A stretch of 64,000 nt of DNA, taken from NCBI RefSeq assembly GCF_014646215.1, contig NZ_BMNA01000015.1:1-64000 (forward strand), written 5' to 3'. The stretch comes from Nakamurella endophytica (GTDB lineage Bacteria > Actinomycetota > Actinomycetes > Mycobacteriales > Nakamurellaceae). The notes beneath the pieces were generated by a model that did not search any database, was not told the DNA's origin, and was given only the letters and a program-made list of their open reading frames with translations. The position numbers and the translations under genes are program-made. Below are positions 34,722 to 44,256 of this stretch, piece by piece (position 1 is the stretch's first letter; the number at the start of each line of letters is the position of its first letter).

Positions 34722-35984
34722 TCAACCCCCGACGACGGCGGCGTCGACCAGCCACCGCCCGTCGCTCAGGACGACCTGGCGGACCCCGGCGGTCCGCCAC
34801 ACCCGCGCCGACCTCCCGGGTTCGGTGAGGACCTTGTCCGCGGTGAACACCACCCGAGCGAACGTCGACGAGGCCTGGTGCCCGTCCGACAGCGCCGCGG
34901 TAAACCCGCCGCACATCAGCAGCTGCCGGCCCGGCACCACCTGCGCTTCCCACCAGGCCCGGCCCTCCCGGTCCCGGGCAGGGTCCTCGACGGTCCACTC
35001 CCGGCCGGTCATCGCCGGCCGGGCCAACGTCACCGACGCGCCGAACGGGCGCCGCCAGTCCGCCGCGCAGGTCCGGGCCAGCCACGCCCGCACCGCCCCG
35101 GTCGGTGTCGACAGATCCCGGTCGGTCGGCGCAGTCGTCGGGATCGGCGCCGGCCGGACGGCGGCGGCGTCCACCCGCAAACCGCGCCCGGTGCTGGGCT
35201 TCACCGCGATGACACCGCCGGCAGGGGTCGGCTCCCAACCCGACCCCAGCAACGCCGTCCCAGCCGCCCGTCCCGGCTCTCCCGCCGGACCCGGGCGTGA
35301 CATCCGTGTCCCCGTCCTCGCGTCCGACCACGCGGACCGGCTCGAAGTCACCGACGGGACAAACGCGCCGGTCGGCTCAAGCGAAGAGGTCGACGAGCTG
35401 CTTACGTGCCCGGACAGCCGGCTGATCAGCAGGCCGGCGGCAAGGGCGGCGACGACCACGGCGATCACCGCCGCGAGCAGCAACGCGCCAGTGGCCCGTT
35501 CCCGGGCATCGCCGCCGGCGGTGCGGCGGTGCTGCCACCACTGCCGGGCCTCCTGCCGCTCCGCGGCCAGCCACGCCTTGCGGGCCTTGCGGTTCATCCA
35601 GCCAGGCGCTGGCTGCAAAAACCCACCCCGCCACGAGCCGTCCGGGTCGGCGCGGCGGTCCGCAGCCAGCAACCGGTGCAGCCGAGCTGCTTCCAACATC
35701 CGCCACTCCCGCCGGTCCCGGCGCTGCATCCCGGCCGGTGGCGGCCGCAACCGCGGCCCGCCCACCGCGTCCTGCTCGTCCGGGTCCGCCCGGAACGGGT
35801 CCTCCTGCCGCGCCGCCCGCGAGGACACCCCACCGCGCGCGGCGACGTCGGCGGTATCGGCCGTGAACGGCACATGCCGGACCCGCGCCGCCCACCCAGG
35901 CCCCACGTCCTCAACTTCGCCCAGCAGGTCCTCCTCGACCGCGTCGACATCGCTGTCGCTGTCGCTGCCGTATCGGCCGGTCAT
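34722..35984 (-). CDS. Single-pass membrane protein of the transfer operon (420 aa)
   Basis: No family recognised. An acidic, then Arg-rich cytoplasmic N-terminus (~165 residues) precedes one membrane segment (ATGALLLAAVIAVVVAALAA) and an extracytoplasmic C-terminal domain of ~220 residues with two cysteines (RTCAADWRRPF, LLMCGGF). The ending RVWRTAGVRQVVLSDGRWLV is a beta-rich pattern like those of periplasmic VirB8/TcpC-like domains. ATGA overlap with the VirB6-like gene upstream and 2 bp to the hydrolase gene downstream show it is a structural part of the operon. A link between channel and cell-wall hydrolase is inference. Confidence 0.75.
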   Translation of the reverse strand: MTGRYGSDSDSDVDAVEEDLLGEVEDVGPGWAARVRHVPFTADTADVAARGGVSSRAARQEDPFRADPDEQDAVGGPRLRPPPAGMQRRDRREWRMLEAARLHRLLAADRRADPDGSWRGGFLQPAPGWMNRKARKAWLAAERQEARQWWQHRRTAGGDARERATGALLLAAVIAVVVAALAAGLLISRLSGHVSSSSTSSLEPTGAFVPSVTSSRSAWSDARTGTRMSRPGPAGEPGRAAGTALLGSGWEPTPAGGVIAVKPSTGRGLRVDAAAVRPAPIPTTAPTDRDLSTPTGAVRAWLARTCAADWRRPFGASVTLARPAMTGREWTVEDPARDREGRAWWEAQVVPGRQLLMCGGFTAALSDGHQASSTFARVVFTADKVLTEPGRSARVWRTAGVRQVVLSDGRWLVDAAVVGG

Positions 35985-38512
35985 CCCCGGCTCCCGCGCT
36001 GCTGGCCGTCCTGGTCGGGAGATCTCGGCGACCCCGCCTGCGGTCGGGTGCGCTGCGGCGGCGCTGCGAACCCGGCTCTCGGCGGTCGCGCCGGCCCTGA
36101 GTCCTGCGGCTTTGACAGCCTTGCTGCGGAGTTCGGACCGCTGGCCGCGGCCGTGGACCCTTGCCCCGTCGTGTCTCCGGTCCCGCGGTGCGGCGGCGGG
36201 GTATGGGCCAACGGTGGCAGCCGCCGCGGCGATTCGACCCGAAGTGACGGCCCGGCAACCGTCGCCGCGTCGCCGCGTCGCCGCGCCGGCGGTGTCGTCG
36301 CAGCACCAGCGGCCGCTGGCGGCGTCCCCTGCCGACTGGACGGGCCGGCGGCCCGCTTGCCCGCCGCCGGGGGTGGAGTGTTGGCTAGCGGCTTGAGTTC
36401 GCGGGTGGTCACCGGCCCCGGCCCACGGCCGCCGGCGCGGCCCGCGGTGATCGCCTCGTTAGTGGCGCGGGCGCCGGTCGGGCTCGACGACGGCGCCGAA
36501 TGTTCCACCACCCGCCGCGCCGGACGCCCTTGCCGCGGCGGCGACGCCACGAACCCCGGACGTTGCTCCTCCACGACGGCCGCTCCGTCGACCGTGCGGG
36601 TCTCCGCGGCGAACGAGCGCCGGGTCGCCGGCTCGCCGGCGACGAACCGCCGGCCCTCACCGTCGCCGCTGCCGGTGGGCACCACCTCGACCGGTGCCGG
36701 ACCGGCCGGGGGAAGCTGCCGGCCACGGCCGGTCGCCGCGTCCCCCGCGGTGGGCGGCAACTGCCGCGGCGCACGAGCGCGGACCGGCTCGACAACTCGA
36801 CGACCCGGCCCGGCCGGGCCACCCGGCCGTCGGTACGGCGTCGCGACCGTCGTCGGGGTCGGTGGCGGCCGGTTGTCCAGCGGCGCCAAGGCCCGCAACC
36901 CCTGCCCGTACAGCCGACCCAAACCGGCCGCGGCCTGCCCGGCCGCGCGGCCCATCCCCAGCCCCGCGCCGACCAGGACGGGCGCCGCCGAGACTCCTGC
37001 CCTGGCGCTGCCTTTCGTCAGCTTCAACGCTTGCCGGCCCATCGCCCCTAGGCCACGCATCGCCATGTAGGAGGAGAACGGGGAGGCCCCTGCCCCGGCG
37101 CCCAGCCCGACCACGTTTTCCAACCGGCCCCGCATCCGCACCCCGGTGATGAACACGGCCAGGTTGAACATGCCGACCACGAAGAACCCGTAGCGACCCA
37201 CACCCAGGTTCAGGATCGACGAGAGCACCATCACGGCGCCGATCACCGCAGTGATGATCACCGCCTGGAACAGCGCACCCAGCAACTCCTCCAGCCAGCG
37301 GACCCCGATCTCGCGCGGCCGGCCCGGAATCATCCAGGTCAGCAAAAAGAACAACCCCAACAAGATCAACAGCAGGAACCCGATGACGGCCATCAATCCG
37401 AACACCACCAACGCGATCAGCATCGCCACCAACGGCAACGTCACCACCGCCACGAAGATCACTGCGCCGGCCCTACCGAAGCTCTGCCCGCGGATCCAGT
37501 CACACTGGGCGTTCAACTCGTTCGGGCAGTACTGACCTGTGGCGTCGTTCGAGTTGCCGCCATTCTTGCCAGCGAGTCTCTCGGACAGGTCCTGCCAGCG
37601 CTGGTCCTGGGTGAGGTAGTCCTTGCCGACGTCCTTACAGATGTCGGCCGAGTTGAAAGCGACGTAGCACCACGGTGTCACGACGTAGGTGTTGAACATC
37701 GCGTCGGAGAGCTTCCGCGTCGCGCCGGGTAGGTCGTTGGGTAGCTGCACCGCCGGAAAGCCGGCCGCGGACTGCCCGGCCGAAGAGACGCTGGAGTAGC
37801 CCGTCAACGCCGCTGTGGTGATCGATGTGCGGGCATCATCCAGCGTAGTCAGCGACGCCGACGGTGCCAGCGCGAAGGACGCTGCAAAGATCGACGCGGC
37901 GATGATCCATGCGCCGTCACTGAAGAGCGATCCGCCACCGGAGCGCTTCATCCGTGCGTAGGCAGCGAACCCCGCGATCGCCAGCGTGGAACCAAACAGC
38001 GGCCAGAACACCTGTACAGCGACCTGCCGGACCGCGGCGTCGATCTCAATGCGATTGTCGGCGTAGAGGGTCAGGTTGAGCAGCCACTGCATACACACGA
38101 TCGCGCCGCGGGCGATCGACGCGAGCAAGATCAAGACGACCGACTCGAGCGCATGCAGCAGGTTCCACATCGACTCCTCGATCCACGGAGCACCGTGGTG
38201 GCTGTCTGACAGCTGAATCGGCACCGTGAACGCCGAGGGATCCAGCCGCTCGAAGACCGTCTGGCCGCCGGCCGACCCAAGGTCCGGTCCCACGATCAGC
38301 CCGTCCGCGTGCGCGGCAACTCCTTGTCCCACTGAGAAGAAGCCGACCAACCAAGCGCAGCCAGTGAGCCGCCACTTTGATCCGAGCAACCACCGAGCGG
38401 GCCGCCAGAGCGGCTGCAGGAGGACTACTACCGCGATCCACCCGGGCCCGACGATTCGCCGCATGAGGTCTCGTCCCAACGGCCTTTTGCACGGAGTGCC
38501 ATCGCCTAACAC
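35981..38512 (-). CDS. VirB6/TrbL-like polytopic channel protein (843 aa)
   Basis: Inner-membrane channel component of the type IV secretion system. A signal-like first segment (GWIAVVVLLQPLW then SVGQGVAAHADG) is followed by a soluble loop and several hydrophobic helices, among them FVAVVTLPLVAMLIALVVFG and LVVFGLMAVIGFLLLILLGL. The C-terminal ~370 residues are Pro/Arg/Ala-rich and disordered. A few cysteines occur in the extracellular loop (CPNELNAQCDW). The GTG used overlaps the lipoprotein stop; the ATG 16 codons later (38464) is an equally plausible start. This layout, several helices plus a long disordered cytoplasmic tail, is usual in actinobacterial conjugation proteins of this group. 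Confidence 0.82.
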   Translation of the reverse strand: MLGDGTPCKRPLGRDLMRRIVGPGWIAVVVLLQPLWRPARWLLGSKWRLTGCAWLVGFFSVGQGVAAHADGLIVGPDLGSAGGQTVFERLDPSAFTVPIQLSDSHHGAPWIEESMWNLLHALESVVLILLASIARGAIVCMQWLLNLTLYADNRIEIDAAVRQVAVQVFWPLFGSTLAIAGFAAYARMKRSGGGSLFSDGAWIIAASIFAASFALAPSASLTTLDDARTSITTAALTGYSSVSSAGQSAAGFPAVQLPNDLPGATRKLSDAMFNTYVVTPWCYVAFNSADICKDVGKDYLTQDQRWQDLSERLAGKNGGNSNDATGQYCPNELNAQCDWIRGQSFGRAGAVIFVAVVTLPLVAMLIALVVFGLMAVIGFLLLILLGLFFLLTWMIPGRPREIGVRWLEELLGALFQAVIITAVIGAVMVLSSILNLGVGRYGFFVVGMFNLAVFITGVRMRGRLENVVGLGAGAGASPFSSYMAMRGLGAMGRQALKLTKGSARAGVSAAPVLVGAGLGMGRAAGQAAAGLGRLYGQGLRALAPLDNRPPPTPTTVATPYRRPGGPAGPGRRVVEPVRARAPRQLPPTAGDAATGRGRQLPPAGPAPVEVVPTGSGDGEGRRFVAGEPATRRSFAAETRTVDGAAVVEEQRPGFVASPPRQGRPARRVVEHSAPSSSPTGARATNEAITAGRAGGRGPGPVTTRELKPLANTPPPAAGKRAAGPSSRQGTPPAAAGAATTPPARRRGDAATVAGPSLRVESPRRLPPLAHTPPPHRGTGDTTGQGSTAAASGPNSAARLSKPQDSGPARPPRAGFAAPPQRTRPQAGSPRSPDQDGQQRGSRG

Positions 38513-38952
38513 GTGCTGCCAACCTCGCCAGGGTCATGTTGAGCGAGCGAGTCCACTGCCCAGCTGCCGTCGCTTCGCTTGATGAGGCCCGGCTCGAAGA
38601 TCAAGAAGCGGTTGACTGGCTGATCGACCGTGTAGATGACTCCGACGGATCCGTTGGAGTAGGTGCAGGTTTGCTGACTGGCGCGGGGAGTCTGGTGGGA
38701 CCAGTTCGCGCTACCTGTGCACAGGCTCTGGCTGGTCAGCGCGGCGCGTTCCTTCGTCGTGGTGAAGCTGCATGCGGTGGCGAGGTCGCCAGCTGCCCAG
38801 GCGTTGGCGAAGGCGTCGGCGACGGCGCGTGGGTTGGTGCGGTCGACGGTGGGAGGGGCGGGGGTGTTGCTGCCGCCGCAGCCGGTGAGCAGCACGCCGC
38901 CGAGGACCGTGACGGTGGCCAGGGCGGTGATGGTCTTGGGTTGCGCGGTCAT
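38506..38952 (-). CDS. Transfer-operon lipoprotein (148 aa)
   Basis: The ATG overlaps the stop of the VirB4-like gene (ATGA). The N-terminus MTAQPKTITALATVTVLGGV ends in the lipobox LLTGC, so the mature protein is lipid-modified on Cys and held outside the membrane. The domain that follows (TNPRAVADAFANAWAAGDLA, TACSFTTTKERAAL) resembles small NTF2-like or DUF-type extracytoplasmic domains that end in an RSDGSWAVDSL strand. Located between the VirB4-like and VirB6-like genes, it is probably part of the transfer complex. Confidence 0.8.
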   Translation of the reverse strand: MTAQPKTITALATVTVLGGVLLTGCGGSNTPAPPTVDRTNPRAVADAFANAWAAGDLATACSFTTTKERAALTSQSLCTGSANWSHQTPRASQQTCTYSNGSVGVIYTVDQPVNRFLIFEPGLIKRSDGSWAVDSLAQHDPGEVGSTC

Positions 38953-41441
38953 GAGGCTTCCTCCATCGGGTCGGCGGTGGTGCCGTCGGTGGAAGTGTCG
39001 ACCGTGGTGGGGTGGCGTTTGGTGGTGGTGTCCAGGACTTCGGCGATCTGTTGGGTGAGCCGGTCGAACCGGATCGCGGCGATCTGCCCTTGCGAGTCGC
39101 GGTACAGGCATTGGCCCTTGCGCAGTCCTCGCTGCCGGTCCAGCACGGCCCGGTCGGGTTCCAACCCCAGGAGGCGAGCCTGGTCGGCGGCTTCGGTGTC
39201 GGTGCGAGCACCGAAGGCGAACACCGAGTTGATCTGGTCCACCAGGCCGGGGATGCGGAGTAGGTCACCGGTGGCCTGGGTGTCCAGGAGCAGGTCGGTG
39301 TCGTTGGCGCTGCCCATGCGGGCGATCCGCTCGAGCAGCGATGTGCCGTAGGAGAACCCAGTGATCAGGTGCAGTTCCGGCAACGCCAGCAGTTTGGGGA
39401 TCCCGCGGACCTGGCTGGACATGTGCGCCAGGTAGGTGAACACGGCCTGGACGAACATCGCCGACAGCCGCCCGCCGGGCTTCCACAGTTCCTCGGGGGT
39501 GTGCGGGTCTGGCAGCCGCAGCGCGTTGAGTTTGAAGTAGACGAATCCGGGCCCGGTGGGGATCGGCGTGGCTGACAGGTCCGGCGGGCCGGCGACGGCG
39601 CGCGCTAGCGGGTCGCGGGCGAGGCTGGTCAGGTCTCGGCCTAGCTGCTGCTCGTGCGGGTCGGTGCTGTTGTGCAGGGCTTCGATGATCGCGTGGGTGG
39701 ACCGCTGGTCCGGGTCCGACAGGGCGGCGACGGAGTCGGCGGCGGCCCGCAGCGGCGCCTCAACCAGTTGCCGGCGCTGCACCGGAAGCATCAGGGTCAG
39801 GTCATCGACCGCATAGGATGCGGCGGTCTGCGGGTCGTCCTGCAGGTAGCGGAACGCATCCAGCGCACCGGAGGCCTGCTCCTCTGCCGAGAGCCGCCAC
39901 ACTGTCCCGCCGTACATCTCGCAGTAGTCCGGGACACCGCCGAGGTCGCCCTTCATGTCCGGCAGGGCGGCCCAGCTCGGCACGGCCAGCTGCTCGGCGA
40001 CCAGCATCAGGCACATCGAGGTGGACTTGGCCATGCCGGTCGATCCGACCAGCACGGTGGTGACGGCGTCGCGGGTCAGCTGGGCGTTGGTGATGCGGGT
40101 GCGGACCGGACCTGGGGTGGAGCCGGTGTTCGCCGCAACGTACGACCCGGTGGCCGAGCCGACCTGGGAGCCGCCGTGAAACCACGACCCCACCAGCGTC
40201 GACAGGGGCCGGAACTGGGCGAACTCGAGCACCCGCCGCCGGTCTCCAAGCACTGTTTCCTTCCACAGCAGGTCCTGCAGGTGCGGCGGCGCCCACAGCT
40301 TGATTCCGCGGCCGGCGTACCGGTCGATCAGCGCCTGGGTGCGACGGTCCAGCACGTCAAGGTCCTCGGCCTCGACCACCCACGTGGGGGTGTCCCACAC
40401 CATGTCCAGGAGCCCGGATTGCACCTCCAGTAGTCGCGCCGACAGGGTGGAACGGGCCAGCGCGACCTGCTCGGGGGCTTCCTCGGCCAGTCCTTCACGG
40501 GCGGTGCGTTCCTGCTCCTTGGCCAGCGCCAACGCCTCCGACAGCGTCTTGACCGCTTCCGCTTTGGGTGGTCGACGCCCGCGGATGGACACCTCGACCG
40601 GCGGGGCGGTCGGGTCGTCGTCGCTGCGCAACACGTCCAAATGCTTGAGCCACTCCCCGCCCGGCAGCTCCAACCCTGTTGCTGGAAACCCTGTCTCGGT
40701 GGGGATAACCAGCCGCAGGTAGCGGGTGCCCAGGTCCGTGCCGATCTCGGTGTGCCGGGCACCGGGCAGCACTTGCGCCGACTTGAGCCGGGCCAGCTGC
40801 CCGCCGGAAGCGATCGGCGTGTCGGGCAGCCAGTCCACCACCCGCCGCAGGTCGTGCCGCAGCGCCCACGCCAGCTCCTGCGTCGTCGCCGGCCGCGCCC
40901 GGAAGCTGGATTCGCCCATCCGCTGCAACCACCCCGACACCCGCTTGACGCTGACGGCCAACGCCTGCGCGGCGTCCCCGGACGACAACGCGCCGGTTGT
41001 CGCCTTCTTCGCGCGGGCGGTCAGCTGCGCCGGCAGGCTGGTGTCCGCCACATCCATCCGAACCCCGATCAGCACCTGCCGCCGGGGAAAGTCATTGGCA
41101 TCAATCCGGTCCGCCTGCAACGCCAGCAACTGCTGCGCCCCGTCGGGCAAATCGGGCCGCCACTCCTGGTCCAGGTAGTCCTGCCCGGACCAACGGCCCC
41201 ACTGCACCTTGATGTGAAAGTCCGCACCGGGGGGCAACAACCGGCCCAAGTCCGCGGCGTTCTCCGCCGTCGCCGCAACCAGCCGCGCCGAGTCCAGCTC
41301 GTCGGTCGCCGCCGGCGGGATGACCGCCCACGCCCACGTCCCACCCGGGCCGGTCGACACGCCCTGCGCCAGAGCGGTCGGCGTGGCCACCGGGCCGCCA
41401 TCACGGCGCCAACGGGATCCGGCGTTGCGCAGCAGGCCCAT
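38949..41441 (-). CDS. VirB4/TraC-like conjugation ATPase (830 aa)
   Basis: Motor ATPase of the type IV secretion system. The N-terminal ~420 residues form the VirB4 N-domain (opening MGLLRNAGSRWRRDGGPVAT; the SCO6880-like pattern WAWAVIPPAATDEL). The ATPase domain has Walker A VLVGSTGMAKSTSMCLM (~464) and a PDMKGDLGGVPDYCEMYGGT block, then a Walker B-like region KLLALPELHLITGFSYGT and an arginine-finger region near LDTQATGDLLRIPGLVDQIN. Its ATG overlaps the stop of the PrgI/TcpE-like gene by one base (TGATG). This is usually the best-conserved protein of these operons. Confidence 0.88.
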   Translation of the reverse strand: MGLLRNAGSRWRRDGGPVATPTALAQGVSTGPGGTWAWAVIPPAATDELDSARLVAATAENAADLGRLLPPGADFHIKVQWGRWSGQDYLDQEWRPDLPDGAQQLLALQADRIDANDFPRRQVLIGVRMDVADTSLPAQLTARAKKATTGALSSGDAAQALAVSVKRVSGWLQRMGESSFRARPATTQELAWALRHDLRRVVDWLPDTPIASGGQLARLKSAQVLPGARHTEIGTDLGTRYLRLVIPTETGFPATGLELPGGEWLKHLDVLRSDDDPTAPPVEVSIRGRRPPKAEAVKTLSEALALAKEQERTAREGLAEEAPEQVALARSTLSARLLEVQSGLLDMVWDTPTWVVEAEDLDVLDRRTQALIDRYAGRGIKLWAPPHLQDLLWKETVLGDRRRVLEFAQFRPLSTLVGSWFHGGSQVGSATGSYVAANTGSTPGPVRTRITNAQLTRDAVTTVLVGSTGMAKSTSMCLMLVAEQLAVPSWAALPDMKGDLGGVPDYCEMYGGTVWRLSAEEQASGALDAFRYLQDDPQTAASYAVDDLTLMLPVQRRQLVEAPLRAAADSVAALSDPDQRSTHAIIEALHNSTDPHEQQLGRDLTSLARDPLARAVAGPPDLSATPIPTGPGFVYFKLNALRLPDPHTPEELWKPGGRLSAMFVQAVFTYLAHMSSQVRGIPKLLALPELHLITGFSYGTSLLERIARMGSANDTDLLLDTQATGDLLRIPGLVDQINSVFAFGARTDTEAADQARLLGLEPDRAVLDRQRGLRKGQCLYRDSQGQIAAIRFDRLTQQIAEVLDTTTKRHPTTVDTSTDGTTADPMEEAS

Positions 41442-42010
41442 CAGGTCCAGATCCCTTCAGTGGCGGCATGGTTGGCGTGCTCGCCCGCCGCGGCGTCTCT
41501 CCTGCGTCCGGGTCGACGGCCAGACCCGGCGGTCACGGCGGCGGCGGACAGGGTGAACGGTGCGAGCGAGACGCCGGCCCTGCGGGCGGCGCGGCGCAAC
41601 CGCCGCGAGGCTGCCGGGTCGACGACGGTCCACTGCGCCCGTACCAGGAACGGCCGTCCCGGCCGTTCACGCGCGGCCATCGAATCCAGCATCGGCACCT
41701 GCCGACGCGCCAGGTAACGGGCACGGTCCAGCCACAGCACGTAGTGCGGCCGCCCGCCGGCATCCGGCCGCAACGCTGCCAGCGCCAGCAACGCCGGCGG
41801 CACGATGTAGGCCCAGGCGTACCGCAGCACCGGCACCCCGAACACCACGCCGAGCAGCAGCCAGCAGGGCACGATGATCGCCGCGCCGACCAGCAGCTTG
41901 CGCCGTGCCACCCCTTCCCCGAGATCGAACCGGCCGACGTTGTACTGGCGGGCCTCGATCCGCACATGCGCGGTGTCCGAGGGCAGCGGGAACCGAGACT
42001 CGCCGCTCAC
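41441..42010 (-). CDS. PrgI/TcpE-like membrane protein of the transfer operon (189 aa)
   Basis: The GTG overlaps the stop of the upstream gene (GTGA); the frame remains open upstream but that part lacks protein character. A RIEARQYNVGRFDLGEGV opening is followed by two hydrophobic segments (LLVGAAIIVPCWLLLGVVFG and YAWAYIVPPALLALAAL), then DGRPHYVLWLDRARYLARR-like sequence and a cytoplasmic tail. This order, directly before the VirB4 gene, matches PrgI/TcpE (VirB3-like) proteins, which couple VirB4 to the membrane. The exact family is uncertain. Confidence 0.75.
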   Translation of the reverse strand: MSGESRFPLPSDTAHVRIEARQYNVGRFDLGEGVARRKLLVGAAIIVPCWLLLGVVFGVPVLRYAWAYIVPPALLALAALRPDAGGRPHYVLWLDRARYLARRQVPMLDSMAARERPGRPFLVRAQWTVVDPAASRRLRRAARRAGVSLAPFTLSAAAVTAGSGRRPGRRRDAAAGEHANHAATEGIWT

Positions 42011-42240
42011 CGGAGCACCGCCGCGACATCCCTCGAACCGCCACCGCCGAAGGCCAAAGGCGCGGCCGGCCACCCGCACAGCAGCTGCCGGACGTTCCGG
42101 GACCGGTCGGGCAACGCCGCCCCCACAGCGCACAGCACGGCGTCCGCGGCGACCGCCGCCGCCTGGTCAATCCCGAGCACCGACCACGTACCGGCCAGCG
42201 GCATGGCCGCGGCTGCGGCCGCCAGGCACCCCACCGTCAT
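42007..42240 (-). CDS. Small Ala-rich protein of the transfer operon (77 aa)
   Basis: Lies between two membrane-protein genes with 7 bp upstream and a 4-bp overlap downstream, which supports it being translated. Ala/Val-rich, with a moderately hydrophobic N-terminus (CLAAAAAAMPLAGTWSVLGI) that may be membrane-associated. No family recognised. Confidence 0.6.
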   Translation of the reverse strand: MTVGCLAAAAAAMPLAGTWSVLGIDQAAAVAADAVLCAVGAALPDRSRNVRQLLCGWPAAPLAFGGGGSRDVAAVLR

Positions 42241-42247
42241 CGCCGCT

Positions 42248-42532
42248 TCAGCCGAAGATCTGGTGGACGATCGCCACGATCGTGGCCTGGGCGTTATCGG
42301 GGGCGAAGACGAACCAGCCGGCGAAGATTGCGGCGGCTCCTTCGGCGATCATCTCGCCCCACCGCTTCTGCGCCCACGCGGTGAACATCCGCACGATCAG
42401 GATGACCATGAACAGCGACACCAAGATCGTGATGATCGTGTTCTTGAGCGAGTCGAACTGCGGCAACGCCAGTGTCGTCGTTGGGGCGGCCATGTGTGCC
42501 GCTGCGGCGGCCTGGGACAGCAGCACGGACAT
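42248..42532 (-). CDS. Small two-helix membrane protein, TcpD/VirB2-like (94 aa)
   Basis: The ATG has a strong AGGAGGATCC ribosome binding site. Residues ~30-55 (TIITILVSLFMVILIVRMFT) and ~63-85 (EGAAAIFAGWFVF) are membrane segments separated by a short basic loop. Size and place between the TcpC-like and VirB4-region genes are those of TcpD or pilin-like subunits of Gram-positive type IV secretion systems. No signal peptide cleavage site is obvious. Confidence 0.72.
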   Translation of the reverse strand: MSVLLSQAAAAAHMAAPTTTLALPQFDSLKNTIITILVSLFMVILIVRMFTAWAQKRWGEMIAEGAAAIFAGWFVFAPDNAQATIVAIVHQIFG

Positions 42533-42557
42533 CGGATCCTCCTGAAACCGGCGTGGT

Positions 42558-44246
42558 CTACGGGGCGGTGGTGGTCAGCTGAGGGCCGATGGCGGCGATG
42601 TACCAGCGGTCCTGGGAGAAGGTCAGGGCCAACGCGTACCGCTGGGCGATCTGCAGATCAGTGCCGGTGAGCTGCCAGGTCGCGGTGCCGGTGCCGGTGG
42701 CGGACATCGCCGTGGCGGTGGAGCCGGCCGGCTGCTTCGGCGTCGCGGTCACCCAGTCCGGCAGCGACACCAGGGACACCGCCCCGGCCAGGCCGCGAAC
42801 AGTGACCCCAGGGGCGGTCACATAGGCGACGTCGCCGCTGCCGTAGTCGCCGAGCAGCGTCGCTGCAGTGGCCTGGCTGTCCCTGGCCAAATTGGGATCG
42901 TTCTGCGCGTCGGTCGGAGCGGAAACCAGCTGCGGAGCCTCCCCGCTGAAGACCGCCCCTCCGCCGCTCACCGACACTGAGCCGCCAGGGCCTGTGGTTT
43001 GGGTGACTGGCACGGTCAAGGTCAGCCACCGCACACCCAGGACATGCCACCCGGCCGGAACCGGGCCGGGGTCGGCTGCGGCACCGGCCGGGCCGGTCTC
43101 CTGCTGCGGTTCTGGCTGCGCCGTACCGGCGGTCCTGGGCGGTATCGCGACTCGCACCCGCACCGTGACCGCGACGAGAGCATGGGAGGCGTCGACAACG
43201 AGCACCGTGCCCGGCAGCGCAGCCTCCGCCCGCAGGTACCCCGAGCCCTTCCACCGTTGCCCGCTCACCCCGCCACTGACATCGGCCGCCAAGGCGGCAA
43301 CGCCAGCGGCGCTGCTCGCCGGGCTGTAGGACAAGTAGTCCAGCGCGTACCGGGCCGCCGCCTGCGACGCCTCAGCCGAGTCGAACGCTGCATCCGCCGG
43401 GGCGGCCGCGGACGGGCCGCTGCGGCCGAAGAGCGGGTTCCACAGCACTTGCTTCGCCCCGGCCACCGCGACCACTGCGACAACCACGAACAGCGCCGTC
43501 CGGCCCAGCGTCGCGGAGAACCCACGCGGAGCCCGCAACACCTCGATATCTGGCGCCGACCCTGCCGCGCGCAGCTCGCCCGGTGACGGGGTCAGCGGCA
43601 CCTCCGGCTCGACCTCCGCCGGTATCGGCGAGCTCCCTGACCTCAACCGCCGGCGCCGCCGGCTCGGTCGGTCCTTCAAAGGCCGCGGCGAAGTTCGAGC
43701 CGGCTCCGCGCGGTCGGTCGGCACCATCGACGGCGCGGGTCCATCCGCGGCGGTCGGCGACGCGGCTTCGGCGAGCCCGGCCAGCCACTCCGGCGTTGTC
43801 GCACCTCTGCGGTCCCGGTGGCCGGCTTCGCGGCGGCGCCGCTCGCCGCGGTCCAAGCCGGCCACCTTGCGCAGCACTGCGACCACGCTGGCCGGCCGCA
43901 CCGAAGCCCCGCCGCGGCCGGGCAGCGGCACCGCTGCTCCTTCGACCGGCTGTGCAGCAGGCGTAACCGGCGCCGGAACCGGCAGGGCGTCCCAATCGAA
44001 GGGATCCGGCTCCGACTGCGCCGGCGAGGATTGCCTCGCGCTTGGTGCGGCCGGCGGCGTGGTGGGGCTGGACGGCGACGCAAACGGTGCCAGCGGTCGG
44101 TCCTCGATGCCCGAAGTCGGGACCAGTCCGGTCGCCGTGGCGTGGGTCGGCCCGCCGGGTTGTAGGAAGTTCAACTCGCTGGCGACCGGGCGGACCCGCG
44201 GCGAAGCCCGGCGCCCGGGGTCGGTCGGGGGCGCATTGACGGTCAC
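42558..44246 (-). CDS. TcpC-like conjugative transfer protein (562 aa)
   Basis: Bitopic structural protein of the conjugation machine, VirB8-like. The GTG is chosen for a GAGGAC signal 6 nt upstream, overlapping the stop of the ATPase gene; an upstream start at 44288 is possible. The ~240-residue cytoplasmic N-terminus is Pro/Arg-rich and disordered. One membrane segment (TALFVVVAVVAVAGAKQVLW) precedes an extracytoplasmic part. There, ALDYLSYSPASSAAGVAALA and a GWHVLGVRWLTLTVPVTQT strand pattern match the conjugative-transposon TcpC family, and a second similar domain ends in AQRYALALTFSQDRWYIAAI. The two-domain arrangement is typical of TcpC. Confidence 0.82.
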   Translation of the reverse strand: MTVNAPPTDPGRRASPRVRPVASELNFLQPGGPTHATATGLVPTSGIEDRPLAPFASPSSPTTPPAAPSARQSSPAQSEPDPFDWDALPVPAPVTPAAQPVEGAAVPLPGRGGASVRPASVVAVLRKVAGLDRGERRRREAGHRDRRGATTPEWLAGLAEAASPTAADGPAPSMVPTDRAEPARTSPRPLKDRPSRRRRRLRSGSSPIPAEVEPEVPLTPSPGELRAAGSAPDIEVLRAPRGFSATLGRTALFVVVAVVAVAGAKQVLWNPLFGRSGPSAAAPADAAFDSAEASQAAARYALDYLSYSPASSAAGVAALAADVSGGVSGQRWKGSGYLRAEAALPGTVLVVDASHALVAVTVRVRVAIPPRTAGTAQPEPQQETGPAGAAADPGPVPAGWHVLGVRWLTLTVPVTQTTGPGGSVSVSGGGAVFSGEAPQLVSAPTDAQNDPNLARDSQATAATLLGDYGSGDVAYVTAPGVTVRGLAGAVSLVSLPDWVTATPKQPAGSTATAMSATGTGTATWQLTGTDLQIAQRYALALTFSQDRWYIAAIGPQLTTTAP

Positions 44247-44256
44247 CGACAGGTCC